This document shows positions 7,201 to 15,442 of a stretch of DNA of 53,739 nt, piece by piece. Source of the stretch: an uncultured Pseudomonadota bacterium (GTDB lineage Bacteria > Myxococcota_A > UBA796 > JAFGLY01); contig CALDOK010000346.1 of the NCBI GenBank assembly GCA_937912125.1, positions 1 through 53,739 of the forward strand, in the 5' to 3' direction. Both the position numbers and the translations under genes were made by a program. Within the stretch, counting starts at the first letter, position 1; each line of letters begins with the position of its first letter. The notes under the pieces were generated by a model. That model had not been told where the DNA came from. It was given only the letters and a program-made list of their open reading frames with translations, and did no database searches.

Positions 7201-8673
7201 TTGCTCCGGCCTGGAGACCGCATCAGCAGCTGGGAGATCCTGCGCCCTATCGGCGCGGGGGGCATGGGCTCCGTGTTCCTGTGCCGCGACACCCTGGGGG
7301 CGCAGATCCACGCTGCGGTCAAGGTCAACGCCATGCTCAGCCCGGAGGGCCGCAGGCGCTTCATGCGCGAGGTGGAGGCCCTCTCGGCCATCGACCATCC
7401 GGGCATCGTGGGCCTGCGCAGCTGGGGGGAGGACAGGGAGCGCGGCCTGCTGTGGCTGGCCATGGACCACCTGGAGGGGCAGAACCTCGAGGAGCGCGCC
7501 AAGCTCGGGGCCATGTCTCTGGAGCAGGCGCTGGAGACCTTCCGGTTGCTGGCCCGCGCCCTGCAGCATGCCCACGCCGGCGGCGTCTTTCACCGGGACG
7601 TCAAGCCGGCCAACATCGTGCTCACCGCCGGCGGTCCGCGCCTGGTGGACTTCGGCATCGCCTTCCAGCAGGACCGCACGCGGCTGACCACCGAGAATCA
7701 AGTCCCGGGCACCCTGGCCTACATGCCCCCCGAGCTGATCACCGGGACCGAGGCGCCCGATCCGCACCTCAGCGACATCTACGCCCTGGGCTCCATCTTC
7801 TGTGAGGCCCTCACCGGGCGCCTCGCTGTGGAGCTTCCCGAGGGCCTGTCGGACGGTCAGCGCTTCGCCAAGCTCATGGCCTCCAAGCTCGAGGCCAAGG
7901 CCCTGGACCCCGGGCCCGGCTTTCCGGCCCACCTGCGGGAGCTCGTGCGGCGCTCGACGGATCCCGACCCCGCCACCCGTCTGGACGACTGGGAGCGCTT
8001 CGTGGATCTGCTCGATGGTCCCGTCGCGGGTGAGCGCCCCGCGCGCTGGGTCCTGCCCTTGGGGGTGGCGGCCATGGCGGTGGTGGTCCTGGGCGGGCTG
8101 TTCGGGCTGCAGCGGCTGGCCGACTCGGCGATCTGGCGGGGCACCAGCTCCCTGCCGGAGGCTCAGTCTATGCCCGCTCCCGGCGCGGTGGAGTCCGTCG
8201 AGCCGCTCGATGTCGAGAGCCCGCTGGCGCCGCCCGAGCCCGCGGTGGCGCCACAGCCCGAAGCTCGGGAGCCGTCGCCGCCACCCACCGCGGCCAGGCC
8301 CAAGGAACGGGCGCTGCCTGCCAGCGACAAGCCGGCCCCGGCGCAGCCCGCCAGCGCCCCAGGGCCTGGCGAGGTGTCCATCACCGTGAACGGGACACCG
8401 CGGGTTCAGCGGGTCTCAGAGATCATCTTCGCCGCCCGTGAGGGGGAGGACACCCGGCTGACCACCACCCGCGGGTCCTTGCTCTGCGAGCAGACCATCA
8501 CCGATCTGGACCGCGCCATCACAGATCCCAACGTGCTGCGCGTTCACCGCGACTTCCTGGTGAACGCCGCGCACGTCAGCGTGCTGGTGGACGGCATGGC
8601 CACCACCCAGGCCGGCCAGGTCCCCGTCAGCCCGCGCTACGACGAGCCCCTGCGCAGCGCAGCCGGGCTCTGA
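7201..8673 (+). CDS. Membrane Ser/Thr protein kinase with C-terminal LytTR-like domain
   Basis: This is a Hanks-type kinase followed by one membrane helix, a Pro/Ala-rich linker and a LytTR-like domain. Numbered from TTG 7201 (490 residues): glycine loop GAGGMG (18-23), catalytic Lys41, HRDVKPAN (131-138) and DFG (150-152). A hydrophobic helix spans about 284-304 and the linker about 318-388. The final ~85 residues carry the LytTR core pattern: I-x-A-x-EG, then T-x-x-G, L-x-x-A, R-VHR-x-FLVN-x-x-H-V, and PVS-R-Y. I prefer TTG 7201 because AAAAGGAG (7183-7190) precedes it and family members start near GDRI; GTG at 7153 is the longer alternative, without a ribosome-binding site. It lies downstream of the BNR pair and 12 bp before the MopE-like gene. 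Confidence 0.85.
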   Translation: MLRPGDRISSWEILRPIGAGGMGSVFLCRDTLGAQIHAAVKVNAMLSPEGRRRFMREVEALSAIDHPGIVGLRSWGEDRERGLLWLAMDHLEGQNLEERAKLGAMSLEQALETFRLLARALQHAHAGGVFHRDVKPANIVLTAGGPRLVDFGIAFQQDRTRLTTENQVPGTLAYMPPELITGTEAPDPHLSDIYALGSIFCEALTGRLAVELPEGLSDGQRFAKLMASKLEAKALDPGPGFPAHLRELVRRSTDPDPATRLDDWERFVDLLDGPVAGERPARWVLPLGVAAMAVVVLGGLFGLQRLADSAIWRGTSSLPEAQSMPAPGAVESVEPLDVESPLAPPEPAVAPQPEAREPSPPPTAARPKERALPASDKPAPAQPASAPGPGEVSITVNGTPRVQRVSEIIFAAREGEDTRLTTTRGSLLCEQTITDLDRAITDPNVLRVHRDFLVNAAHVSVLVDGMATTQAGQVPVSPRYDEPLRSAAGL

Positions 8674-8685
8674 TCCGGAGTCACC

Positions 8686-9837
8686 ATGAACCTGTTCTTC
8701 GCCCTCCTGCTGATCGTGGCTCCGGCCCTGGCCCTGGACGCCGACGGCGATGGCTACGACGAGGAGATCGACTGCGACGACACCGATCCCCTGGTCAACC
8801 CTGGCGCCAGCGAGGTCCCTGGCAACGACCTGGACGACGACTGCGACGGCCTGGCCAGCTGCTATGTGGACGCGGACTACGACGGCTACGGCCAGGACGG
8901 GGTGGTGCAGGAGTGGGAGTGGAACGCCGACTGGTTCAGCTGCGCTGACGGTGAGCTGGGGGCGGCCGTGGCGGGCGACTGCGACGACCGGAACCAGGCC
9001 GTCAACCCGGGGGCGACGGAGATCTGCGAGAACGAGACCGACGAGGACTGCAGCGGGGCCGACGGCGTGTACGAGACCCTGTACTACGACGGCGACCAGG
9101 ACGGCTTCGGGGGGGCCGAGGGCACCGTCGCCTGCGAGCTGGACGATCCCTACTTCAGCTCCGAGGGAGGTGACTGCGACGACCAGCGCGCCGATCGCAG
9201 CCCGGGCCTCCCGGAGCAACTCGGCAGCGGCCTGGACGAGGACTGCGACGGCCTCTCGGAGTGCTGGGCCGACGACGACTCGGACGCCTACGGCGGCAGC
9301 GAGACCATCCTGCTCCCCGTGGACTCCCTGGGCGAGGCCCCTTGTGACGCCGAGGGCAGCGCGAGCGTCGGCGGCGACTGCCGTGACGATGACGCCGAGG
9401 TGAACCCGGAGGCCGAAGAGCTCTGCAATCGGATCGACGACGACTGCGACGGCCTGACGGACGAGGGGTTGGCCACCGAGACCTGGTACACCGACGCCGA
9501 TGGCGACGGCTGGGGTGTGGGAACGGGCAGCGAGGCCTGCGCGCAGCCCGAGGGCTCCAGCGCCCTGACCGGGGACTGTGACGACCAGGAGGCTTCTGTG
9601 AACCCCGACGCCCAGGAGACCTGGTACGACGGTGTCGACGGCGACTGCGACGGCTCGAACGACTACGACCGGGACGGGGATGGCCACGAGTACCCCAGCG
9701 ACTGCGACGACCTGGACGGAGACGTCTCCACCTGTGAGCAGGCCATCAGCGGCGGCATGCGCTGCGGGGCGGTCTCGTCGGCATCGGGGGCCTGGCTGCT
9801 GGCTTTGCTGCCCCTGGCCCTGCGGAGGCGCCCGTGA
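8686..9837 (+). CDS. MopE-like Cys/Asp-rich metal-binding repeat protein
   Basis: This 383-residue secreted protein has a signal peptide of about 16 residues (ending ALA) and about five to six copies of the 'DxDGDGx..DCDDxxxxVNPGAxExxxNxxDDDCDG' repeat. That repeat is common in Myxococcota surface proteins and is associated with calcium or metal binding through acidic loops stabilised by paired Cys. The C-terminus (GGMRCGAVSSASG, hydrophobic helix, RRRP) is a short MYXO-CTERM-like tail. The start at 8686 follows CCGGAG. The stop overlaps the next gene's GTG start (9834), so the two are translationally coupled. Role unknown; a surface adhesin or structural protein is inferred. Confidence 0.85.
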   Translation: MNLFFALLLIVAPALALDADGDGYDEEIDCDDTDPLVNPGASEVPGNDLDDDCDGLASCYVDADYDGYGQDGVVQEWEWNADWFSCADGELGAAVAGDCDDRNQAVNPGATEICENETDEDCSGADGVYETLYYDGDQDGFGGAEGTVACELDDPYFSSEGGDCDDQRADRSPGLPEQLGSGLDEDCDGLSECWADDDSDAYGGSETILLPVDSLGEAPCDAEGSASVGGDCRDDDAEVNPEAEELCNRIDDDCDGLTDEGLATETWYTDADGDGWGVGTGSEACAQPEGSSALTGDCDDQEASVNPDAQETWYDGVDGDCDGSNDYDRDGDGHEYPSDCDDLDGDVSTCEQAISGGMRCGAVSSASGAWLLALLPLALRRRP

Positions 9838-12167
9838 TCCGCAGCCTGCTGGCGCTGTGGCTCCTGCTGTGGTCCCTCGGCGCGCAGGCCCAAGAGGGCC
9901 TGGACGGGCACGGTGTGGCGGCCACGGCCGGGGATGGCGACGCCGCCGATCTGATCTTCACCTGGCGGCCCGAGCGCCAGCAGGCGCGCGCCTTCGGCCT
10001 CGAGGCCCTCTTCGAGTACGCCAGCGACCCCTTGGTCTTGTCCACCTACAAGGAGGGTGAGCTGACGGGCACGCAGACCCTGGTGGACGATCTGTTCGCG
10101 GTGAACCTCGGCGCCAGCTTCGCGCCCCACGAGCGCCTCTCCGTGGGCGCCGCCTTCCCCCTCTACCTGGCGTCCCAGGGCCCGGACGGCCCTCAGGGCT
10201 TCGCCAGCGGAGATCTGCGCCTCAGCCTGGCTGGGGGGCTGCTGCTCCCGGACCGCTCAGGCCGGGGGCCGGGCCTGTCCTTGCTGCCCTACCTGGATCT
10301 GCCCACCGGGGCCGCCGACAAGAACCTGGGTCGCGGCGGCGTGGGCGGCGGCATGATCGTCCCCGTTGGGATCGCGGGCCGGCGCCTGGCGCTGGTGGCG
10401 AACCTTGGGGTGGGGGCGCACCCATCGCTGGATGTGCTGGAGCTGAGCGGCGGGCCGCACCTGGTGTCCGGGCTGGGCGGCAGCCTGGCCGTGAGCGACG
10501 CTCTGGCCCTGCGCGGCGAGCTGCACTTCGAGCCCAACCTGCGCTCTCTGGCCTGGAACGAGTCCCCTGGTGAGGCCGCCCTGTCCCTGCGCTACCGGCG
10601 TCCCAGGGGCGCCCACCTCACCCTGGGGTCCTCGGCCGCCATCACCCCGGGGGTGGGTGCCGCCTTCTGGCGGTTGTTCCTGGGGGTCGGCTGGGCCAGG
10701 AAGGCCCCCGCCGATCCGGATCTGGACGGCTTCATCGGGGCGGCGGATGGATGCCCCTACGAGGCCGAGGTCCTGAACGGCTGGCGGGACGAGGATGGCT
10801 GCCCCGACGCCCTGGCCGCCTTGGATGTGCGCGTCCAGGACAGCGAGGGGGTGGTCTTTCCCGATCTCGATCTGCTCGACGGGGATCGGCTGATTGGGCG
10901 CACCGACTCGGCCGGCGTGCTGCGCCTCGAGGGCCTGGAGCCGGGGCGGGAGATCGCGCTGGTGGCAGACCACTTCCACATCCAGCCCATGGACGCGCAG
11001 CGCCTGGTCTTGCAGGAGGGCGAGAACCTGGTGCCGCTGGTGCTGGACTGGCTTCCTGGCCGCGTGGTGGTGATCACCCGCAGCCAGGCGGGACCCATCA
11101 CCAACGCCACCGCCAGCTTCGAGGGCCCCAAGGAGGTACCAGCCGGCCCTGTGGCCGGAGGGCGCCAGCGCTTCTTCCTGGCTCCTGGCGCCTGGCAGGT
11201 GCAGGTCTCGGCGCCCAGCTTCGAGACCGAGCTGCGGCGGCTGGGCATCGGCCCCGATGAGACCGCCGAGGTGGTGATCGAGGTGGTGCTCGAGCCCGAA
11301 GACATGCGAGACACCTGGCTGCGCGTGCTGGCTTCGGACGACGAAGGCCTGGCCGTGCCCGACGTCTCCCTGGTCTCAGGCGACCAGATGCTCGGGTGGA
11401 CCGACGGAAACGGAGAGCTGCGGGTGGCCGATCTGAAGGCCGGTGTGCGCCTGGTGCTCGAGGCCGAGCACTTCTTCACCGAGCCCGTGGAGCCCTTCAC
11501 CGTGGAGCTCGAGGCGGGCCGCAACGACCTGGCCATCGGGCTGCGCTGGCTGCCGGGGCGGGTCAAGGTCATCACGCGCAGCGACCAGGGCCCCATCACC
11601 ACCGCCGTCGCCAGCTTCCAGGGCCCCGCGGGACAGCGGCACGAGGGGGGGGCCGTGACCGCTGGCGAGCAGCTCTTCTACCTGTCTCCCGGCCACTGGG
11701 AGGCCTTCGTGAGCGCCCCCCAGTTCGACACCCAGCAGCGCCCCCTGGACATCCAGCCCGACGAGACCTCGGTGGTGGTCGTGGAGGTGGAGCTGCAGCC
11801 CGAGACCGTGCGTGAGGAGCAGGACGCCCTGGTCTTGCTCTCGAGCATCTACTTCGACCATGACCGCGCGAGCGTCCGGCCGGAGTCCGACCCACTGGTC
11901 CGCCAGGTGGGCGTCGTGCTCGACTCGCGGCCGGACATCACCCGCGTGCAGGTGCGCGGCCACACCGACAGCCAGGGCAGCGAGGCCTACAACCTGCGCC
12001 TCTCCCAGGAGCGGGTGGAGGCGGTGGTGCAGCGCCTGGTGGAGCTCGGCATCCAGCCCACGCGGCTCGAGCCTGTGGGGCTGGGTGAGTCCCAGCCGGT
12101 GGCCAGCAACGACGACGCCGCGGGGCGCGAGCTGAACCGCCGGGTGGAGTTCGTGATCATGGACTGA
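9834..12167 (+). CDS. OmpA-domain outer-membrane protein with duplicated internal module
   Basis: This 777-residue protein begins with a signal peptide (1-20, AQA). A beta-barrel-like region of about 260 residues follows (alternating segments; MetaA-pathway/transporter-like in composition), then a thrombospondin-type-3-like acidic motif (DPDLDGFIGAADGCP..DEDGCPD, about 294-325). Two tandem modules of about 165 residues follow (about 329-494 and 495-660), sharing WLPGRV-[VK]-VITRS and GPIT-x-A-x-ASF-x-GP. The last ~110 residues are an OmpA/MotB peptidoglycan-binding domain (YFDHDRASVRP; GHTDSQGSEAYNLRLSQERVE; GxGESQP; NRRVEFVI). It starts at a GTG overlapping the MopE-like gene's stop. It probably anchors a surface assembly to peptidoglycan. 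Confidence 0.85.
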   Translation: MIRSLLALWLLLWSLGAQAQEGLDGHGVAATAGDGDAADLIFTWRPERQQARAFGLEALFEYASDPLVLSTYKEGELTGTQTLVDDLFAVNLGASFAPHERLSVGAAFPLYLASQGPDGPQGFASGDLRLSLAGGLLLPDRSGRGPGLSLLPYLDLPTGAADKNLGRGGVGGGMIVPVGIAGRRLALVANLGVGAHPSLDVLELSGGPHLVSGLGGSLAVSDALALRGELHFEPNLRSLAWNESPGEAALSLRYRRPRGAHLTLGSSAAITPGVGAAFWRLFLGVGWARKAPADPDLDGFIGAADGCPYEAEVLNGWRDEDGCPDALAALDVRVQDSEGVVFPDLDLLDGDRLIGRTDSAGVLRLEGLEPGREIALVADHFHIQPMDAQRLVLQEGENLVPLVLDWLPGRVVVITRSQAGPITNATASFEGPKEVPAGPVAGGRQRFFLAPGAWQVQVSAPSFETELRRLGIGPDETAEVVIEVVLEPEDMRDTWLRVLASDDEGLAVPDVSLVSGDQMLGWTDGNGELRVADLKAGVRLVLEAEHFFTEPVEPFTVELEAGRNDLAIGLRWLPGRVKVITRSDQGPITTAVASFQGPAGQRHEGGAVTAGEQLFYLSPGHWEAFVSAPQFDTQQRPLDIQPDETSVVVVEVELQPETVREEQDALVLLSSIYFDHDRASVRPESDPLVRQVGVVLDSRPDITRVQVRGHTDSQGSEAYNLRLSQERVEAVVQRLVELGIQPTRLEPVGLGESQPVASNDDAAGRELNRRVEFVIMD

Positions 12168-12228
12168 CCACCTGGGGGGAGCGCCCGTGGCGGCAGGGCC
12201 GGCGGCTACGGCGGGTTAGGGAAGGGGA

Positions 12229-14034
12229 ATGCGAAGACACCCGCTGCTCACGGTCCTGGGACTGCTCGCCTTCGTCGTCGCCGCCTGGGGGGTGGCCGAG
12301 GTCCACTACTCCAGGGCGAACAACCTGGACGCCGGCGGCCGTTGGATCAGCATCAAGGCGCAGATGGGGCGGACCCTGGAGAAGTCCTGTCGCTTCACCC
12401 GCACCAGCGTCTCGGTGGCGCGCAACCGGCTCGACCTGGGTGCCTACTTCGCCTACCAGGAGATCGTCTACCATCGCGCCCTGCCCGTGGATGAGCTCGA
12501 GCTTCGTTTCCAGCTCAGCCCCGACGCGCTGCTCGCCGTCTACACCCAGCACGGCGACGCGGGCTCCCAGGGCCTGATCGTCAGGGCGCCCCCCGCGGTG
12601 GAGGGTGAGCTGTTCGAGGCGGATCCCGAGGGGGGCTTCACCAGCCTGCGCAAGGTCCCTGGCCTCGTGGCCGACGCAGGGCGCTGGCACCACCTGCTGC
12701 TGTCCTTCCAGGACGCCGAGCTGGTGGTGATGATGGACGAGCGCGAGCTCGCCCGGCTCCCGGTGAGCCCCGAGACAGAGCGCCGGATCGGCTTCCGCAG
12801 CGCCCAGCATACGGTCTTCGTGGACGATGTGCGCATCCGGGGTCCGTTCCCCGAGGGGGAGCTCTTCGAGGGCTTCCACGGCGCGCAGGGGGCGTGGGGT
12901 GGCAGGATCCTGGCCCTGGGGGCGGGGCTGCTGGCCGGGGTGCTGGCTGCCGGGCTGCTGCATGTGCTCTCGCGGAGGCGTCGTCGGGCGGCCTGGCTCA
13001 CGGTGCCGCTGTTCCTGGCATGCTCGTTGGCGGTGCTGGCTTGGATGGGCGCCTTGCCCCTGCACTGGGGGCCCAGCTGGCCGGTCTCCAACCAGCTCAG
13101 CATGCGCATCAACGAGGTGATGGCGGCCTTCAACGTCGGCTACGCGTTGCTCGGGATCGCGAGCTGCGCGGTGCTGGCCTACGCCGGCAGCCGCCAGCGC
13201 TGGCTGGCTCGGCCCGACCTGCAGCTGACCGTGCTCGGCCTGGCCCTGGCCGCCATGGCCCTGCCCGGTGTGGTGGAGCAGGTGTGGTTCCTCTCGGCCA
13301 CCTACCCGTGGCAGGAGTTCACCACGGGTCAGGGCGAGAGCTGCATGAAGCTCGACACCCAGGGCCACCTCGAGGCCATCGCAGATCGTTACCCGCGCGC
13401 GCTGCCTCCGCAGACCAGGCGCATCCTCTTCATCGGTGGCTCCACCACCTGGGGCTCGGGCGCATCGAGTGAAGAGAGCGCCTGGGTCGGGCGGGTGGAG
13501 AGCGCGCTGAGCGCCCGGGAGTCCCTGGACGGCACCACCTACCAGTGCGTGAACGCTGGCATCTGCGCCCAGGGGTCGGGCTTCCTGCTCGAGCGCCTGG
13601 AGAACGAGTGGATCCACCTCCAGCCGTTCATGGTGGTCGCCAGCATGTCGGTGAACGAGTTTCGGCTCAACGACTACCGCAGCAACCTGGATCGCATCGT
13701 CGCGCTCTGCCAGGAGCGCGGCATCCCCCTGCTCTTCAGCCTCGAGCCCGAAGCCCACTCGCGGCTCCCCACCGATCTGCCTCGCATGCACGACATCATG
13801 AGCGCGACCGCCCGCGACCACGGCATCCCCTTGGTGGACGCCAGGGCCATCGCCGACCACGAGTCCACCCGAGGCTGGGTGTGGTGGGATCCCGTCCACC
13901 TGACCGACTATGGCAACCGCATCTACGCCGAGGCCGTGCTCCCTGGGATCCTCGCCATCGTCGAGGCCCAGGAGCGCGAGGCCCTCCAGGCCGCCGGGCC
14001 CGATGTTCCTCCTGCCCCTCCTCAGGACCTCTGA
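12229..14034 (+). CDS. Membrane-anchored SGNH/GDSL hydrolase (1)
   Basis: In this 601-residue protein an N-terminal helix (about 8-25) is followed by a beta-rich extracytoplasmic region of about 190 residues resembling a concanavalin/LamG fold. Four hydrophobic helices follow (about 224-248, 255-279, 297-320, 331-356), then a C-terminal SGNH esterase domain from about 398. Block I is IGGSTTWGSG with the nucleophile Ser. The terminal D-x-x-H triad is WWDPVHLTDYGN. It probably acts on acyl groups of an envelope polysaccharide or lipid. GGAAGGGGA precedes the ATG. The next SGNH gene starts 11 bp after the stop, forming an operon. Confidence 0.8.
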   Translation: MRRHPLLTVLGLLAFVVAAWGVAEVHYSRANNLDAGGRWISIKAQMGRTLEKSCRFTRTSVSVARNRLDLGAYFAYQEIVYHRALPVDELELRFQLSPDALLAVYTQHGDAGSQGLIVRAPPAVEGELFEADPEGGFTSLRKVPGLVADAGRWHHLLLSFQDAELVVMMDERELARLPVSPETERRIGFRSAQHTVFVDDVRIRGPFPEGELFEGFHGAQGAWGGRILALGAGLLAGVLAAGLLHVLSRRRRRAAWLTVPLFLACSLAVLAWMGALPLHWGPSWPVSNQLSMRINEVMAAFNVGYALLGIASCAVLAYAGSRQRWLARPDLQLTVLGLALAAMALPGVVEQVWFLSATYPWQEFTTGQGESCMKLDTQGHLEAIADRYPRALPPQTRRILFIGGSTTWGSGASSEESAWVGRVESALSARESLDGTTYQCVNAGICAQGSGFLLERLENEWIHLQPFMVVASMSVNEFRLNDYRSNLDRIVALCQERGIPLLFSLEPEAHSRLPTDLPRMHDIMSATARDHGIPLVDARAIADHESTRGWVWWDPVHLTDYGNRIYAEAVLPGILAIVEAQEREALQAAGPDVPPAPPQDL

Positions 14035-14045
14035 GGGGGCTCTCC

Positions 14046-15413
14046 ATGCGTCGGACCTCCCGTCTGCCCCCTGACTCCCGACCTGGCCCTGCGCCCGGGG
14101 CTCGGCTGCTCAGGGTGGCCCTGCGCCTGGTGGCCATGCTCAGCCCCTTCGTGCTGCTCGAGCTCGGCCTGTGGATCGCGGACTACCAGGTCGTGGACAA
14201 CCCGCTCATGCGTGGTCTGGACGGTGAGCTCCGGATCTTTCGGGAGGAGGGAGAGCACTGGGTGGTGGCCCCCGAACATGCCCAGGCCATCCTGGCGCAG
14301 CCCTTTCCCCGGAGCAAGGCTGCCGGAGAGTTTCGCATCTTCTCCCTGGGAGACTCCATCACCTGGGGCTACGGCGGCTACGCGCAGAGCGTGCCCCTGC
14401 GGAGCTACACCCAGCAGCTCGCCTCCCTGCTCGGCGCCCGGGGCGACGGTGCGGACTACCGACTGATCAACTGCGGAGCACGGAGCTTCGCCTCCCTGCG
14501 GGTGTCCGCGGTCCTCGAGGAGGTGCTCGACTACGGGCCTGATCTGGTGATCGTCTCCTTCGGCAGCAGCGAACACCTCGAGGCCCGGACCGCGGCGATG
14601 TGGCAGCGGGAGCACGCGATCCGGGACAGCTGGCTGGGTGGCTACCGGACCCGTCTGCTGGTGGGGTCCTGGTTGACCCGGGCGAGGGGAGGCGTGTGGG
14701 GCCTGAGCGTCGAGGAGCTTCGTCACCGGGATGCGCACCTGGACGCGCCGCAGCTGGCGCCCCTGTGCCGAGAGACGAGCGTGGCCGAGGGGCTCGCCAC
14801 CGCGGCGGCCACCCGCGCGCGCCTGGGCGCCATGGCGGCGCTGACCGCCCAGGCCCAGGTCCCGCTGGTGCTGCTCACTGTGCCCGCGCACCTGCGCTGG
14901 CCGCCCTTCGCCGGCCTGCCCTCGCAGATCGAGCACCGCCCCGATGTGGAGCAGGCCATCGTCCAGGCCTCGACAGCCCTGCAGGAGGGCCGCCCCCGTG
15001 AGGCCCTCGACGGGCTCGAGGCAGCCCTGGCCGAACACCCGGGGATCGCCGCGCTGCACTACCTGCGCGGCCAGGCTCTGGACGCCACGGAGCGCTGGGA
15101 CGAGGCAGCCAGAGCCTACCTCCAGGCCCGGGATCTCGACGCCTGCCCCCTGCGGGCCCGCGGTGCCCACAACCGCCTGCTGGAGGAGGTCGCGGCGGCC
15201 CACGCCCACGTCCAGGTGGTGCAGGTGGAGCCAGCGCTGGCCGCCCAGCTGGCCGATGGCATCCCGGACGGCCGGCTCTTCCTGGATCACTGCCACCCCA
15301 CCGAGGCGGGGCACGCTGTCCTGGCGCAGGCCATCCTGGAGGTGTTGGAGGAGCGGGGGCTGCTGCCGGGAGGGGACGAGGCGGTCGTCCTCGAGGCCGC
15401 CGGTCACCCTTGA
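14046..15413 (+). CDS. SGNH/GDSL hydrolase with TPR-like insert (2)
   Basis: This 455-residue protein has an N-terminal signal-anchor (about 20-42, FVLLELGLWIA) and then an SGNH domain. Block I is FSLGDSITWGYG. Block II is INCGARSFAS. Block III is VSFGSSEH, with the usual Gly-x-Asn-Asp altered. The D-x-x-H triad is LDHCHPTEAGH. Before the triad lies about 70 residues of helical TPR-like sequence (EALDGLEAALAEHPG... DEAARAYLQARDL). I place the start at 14046, 11 bp after the previous stop, preceded by GAGGGGG. The open frame continues upstream to 13545 but overlaps the previous gene as shadow. Substrate unknown; an envelope glycan or lipid ester is likely. Confidence 0.8.
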   Translation: MRRTSRLPPDSRPGPAPGARLLRVALRLVAMLSPFVLLELGLWIADYQVVDNPLMRGLDGELRIFREEGEHWVVAPEHAQAILAQPFPRSKAAGEFRIFSLGDSITWGYGGYAQSVPLRSYTQQLASLLGARGDGADYRLINCGARSFASLRVSAVLEEVLDYGPDLVIVSFGSSEHLEARTAAMWQREHAIRDSWLGGYRTRLLVGSWLTRARGGVWGLSVEELRHRDAHLDAPQLAPLCRETSVAEGLATAAATRARLGAMAALTAQAQVPLVLLTVPAHLRWPPFAGLPSQIEHRPDVEQAIVQASTALQEGRPREALDGLEAALAEHPGIAALHYLRGQALDATERWDEAARAYLQARDLDACPLRARGAHNRLLEEVAAAHAHVQVVQVEPALAAQLADGIPDGRLFLDHCHPTEAGHAVLAQAILEVLEERGLLPGGDEAVVLEAAGHP

Positions 15414-15442
15414 CTCCAACCGGGTACGGCGGCCCGTCGCCA

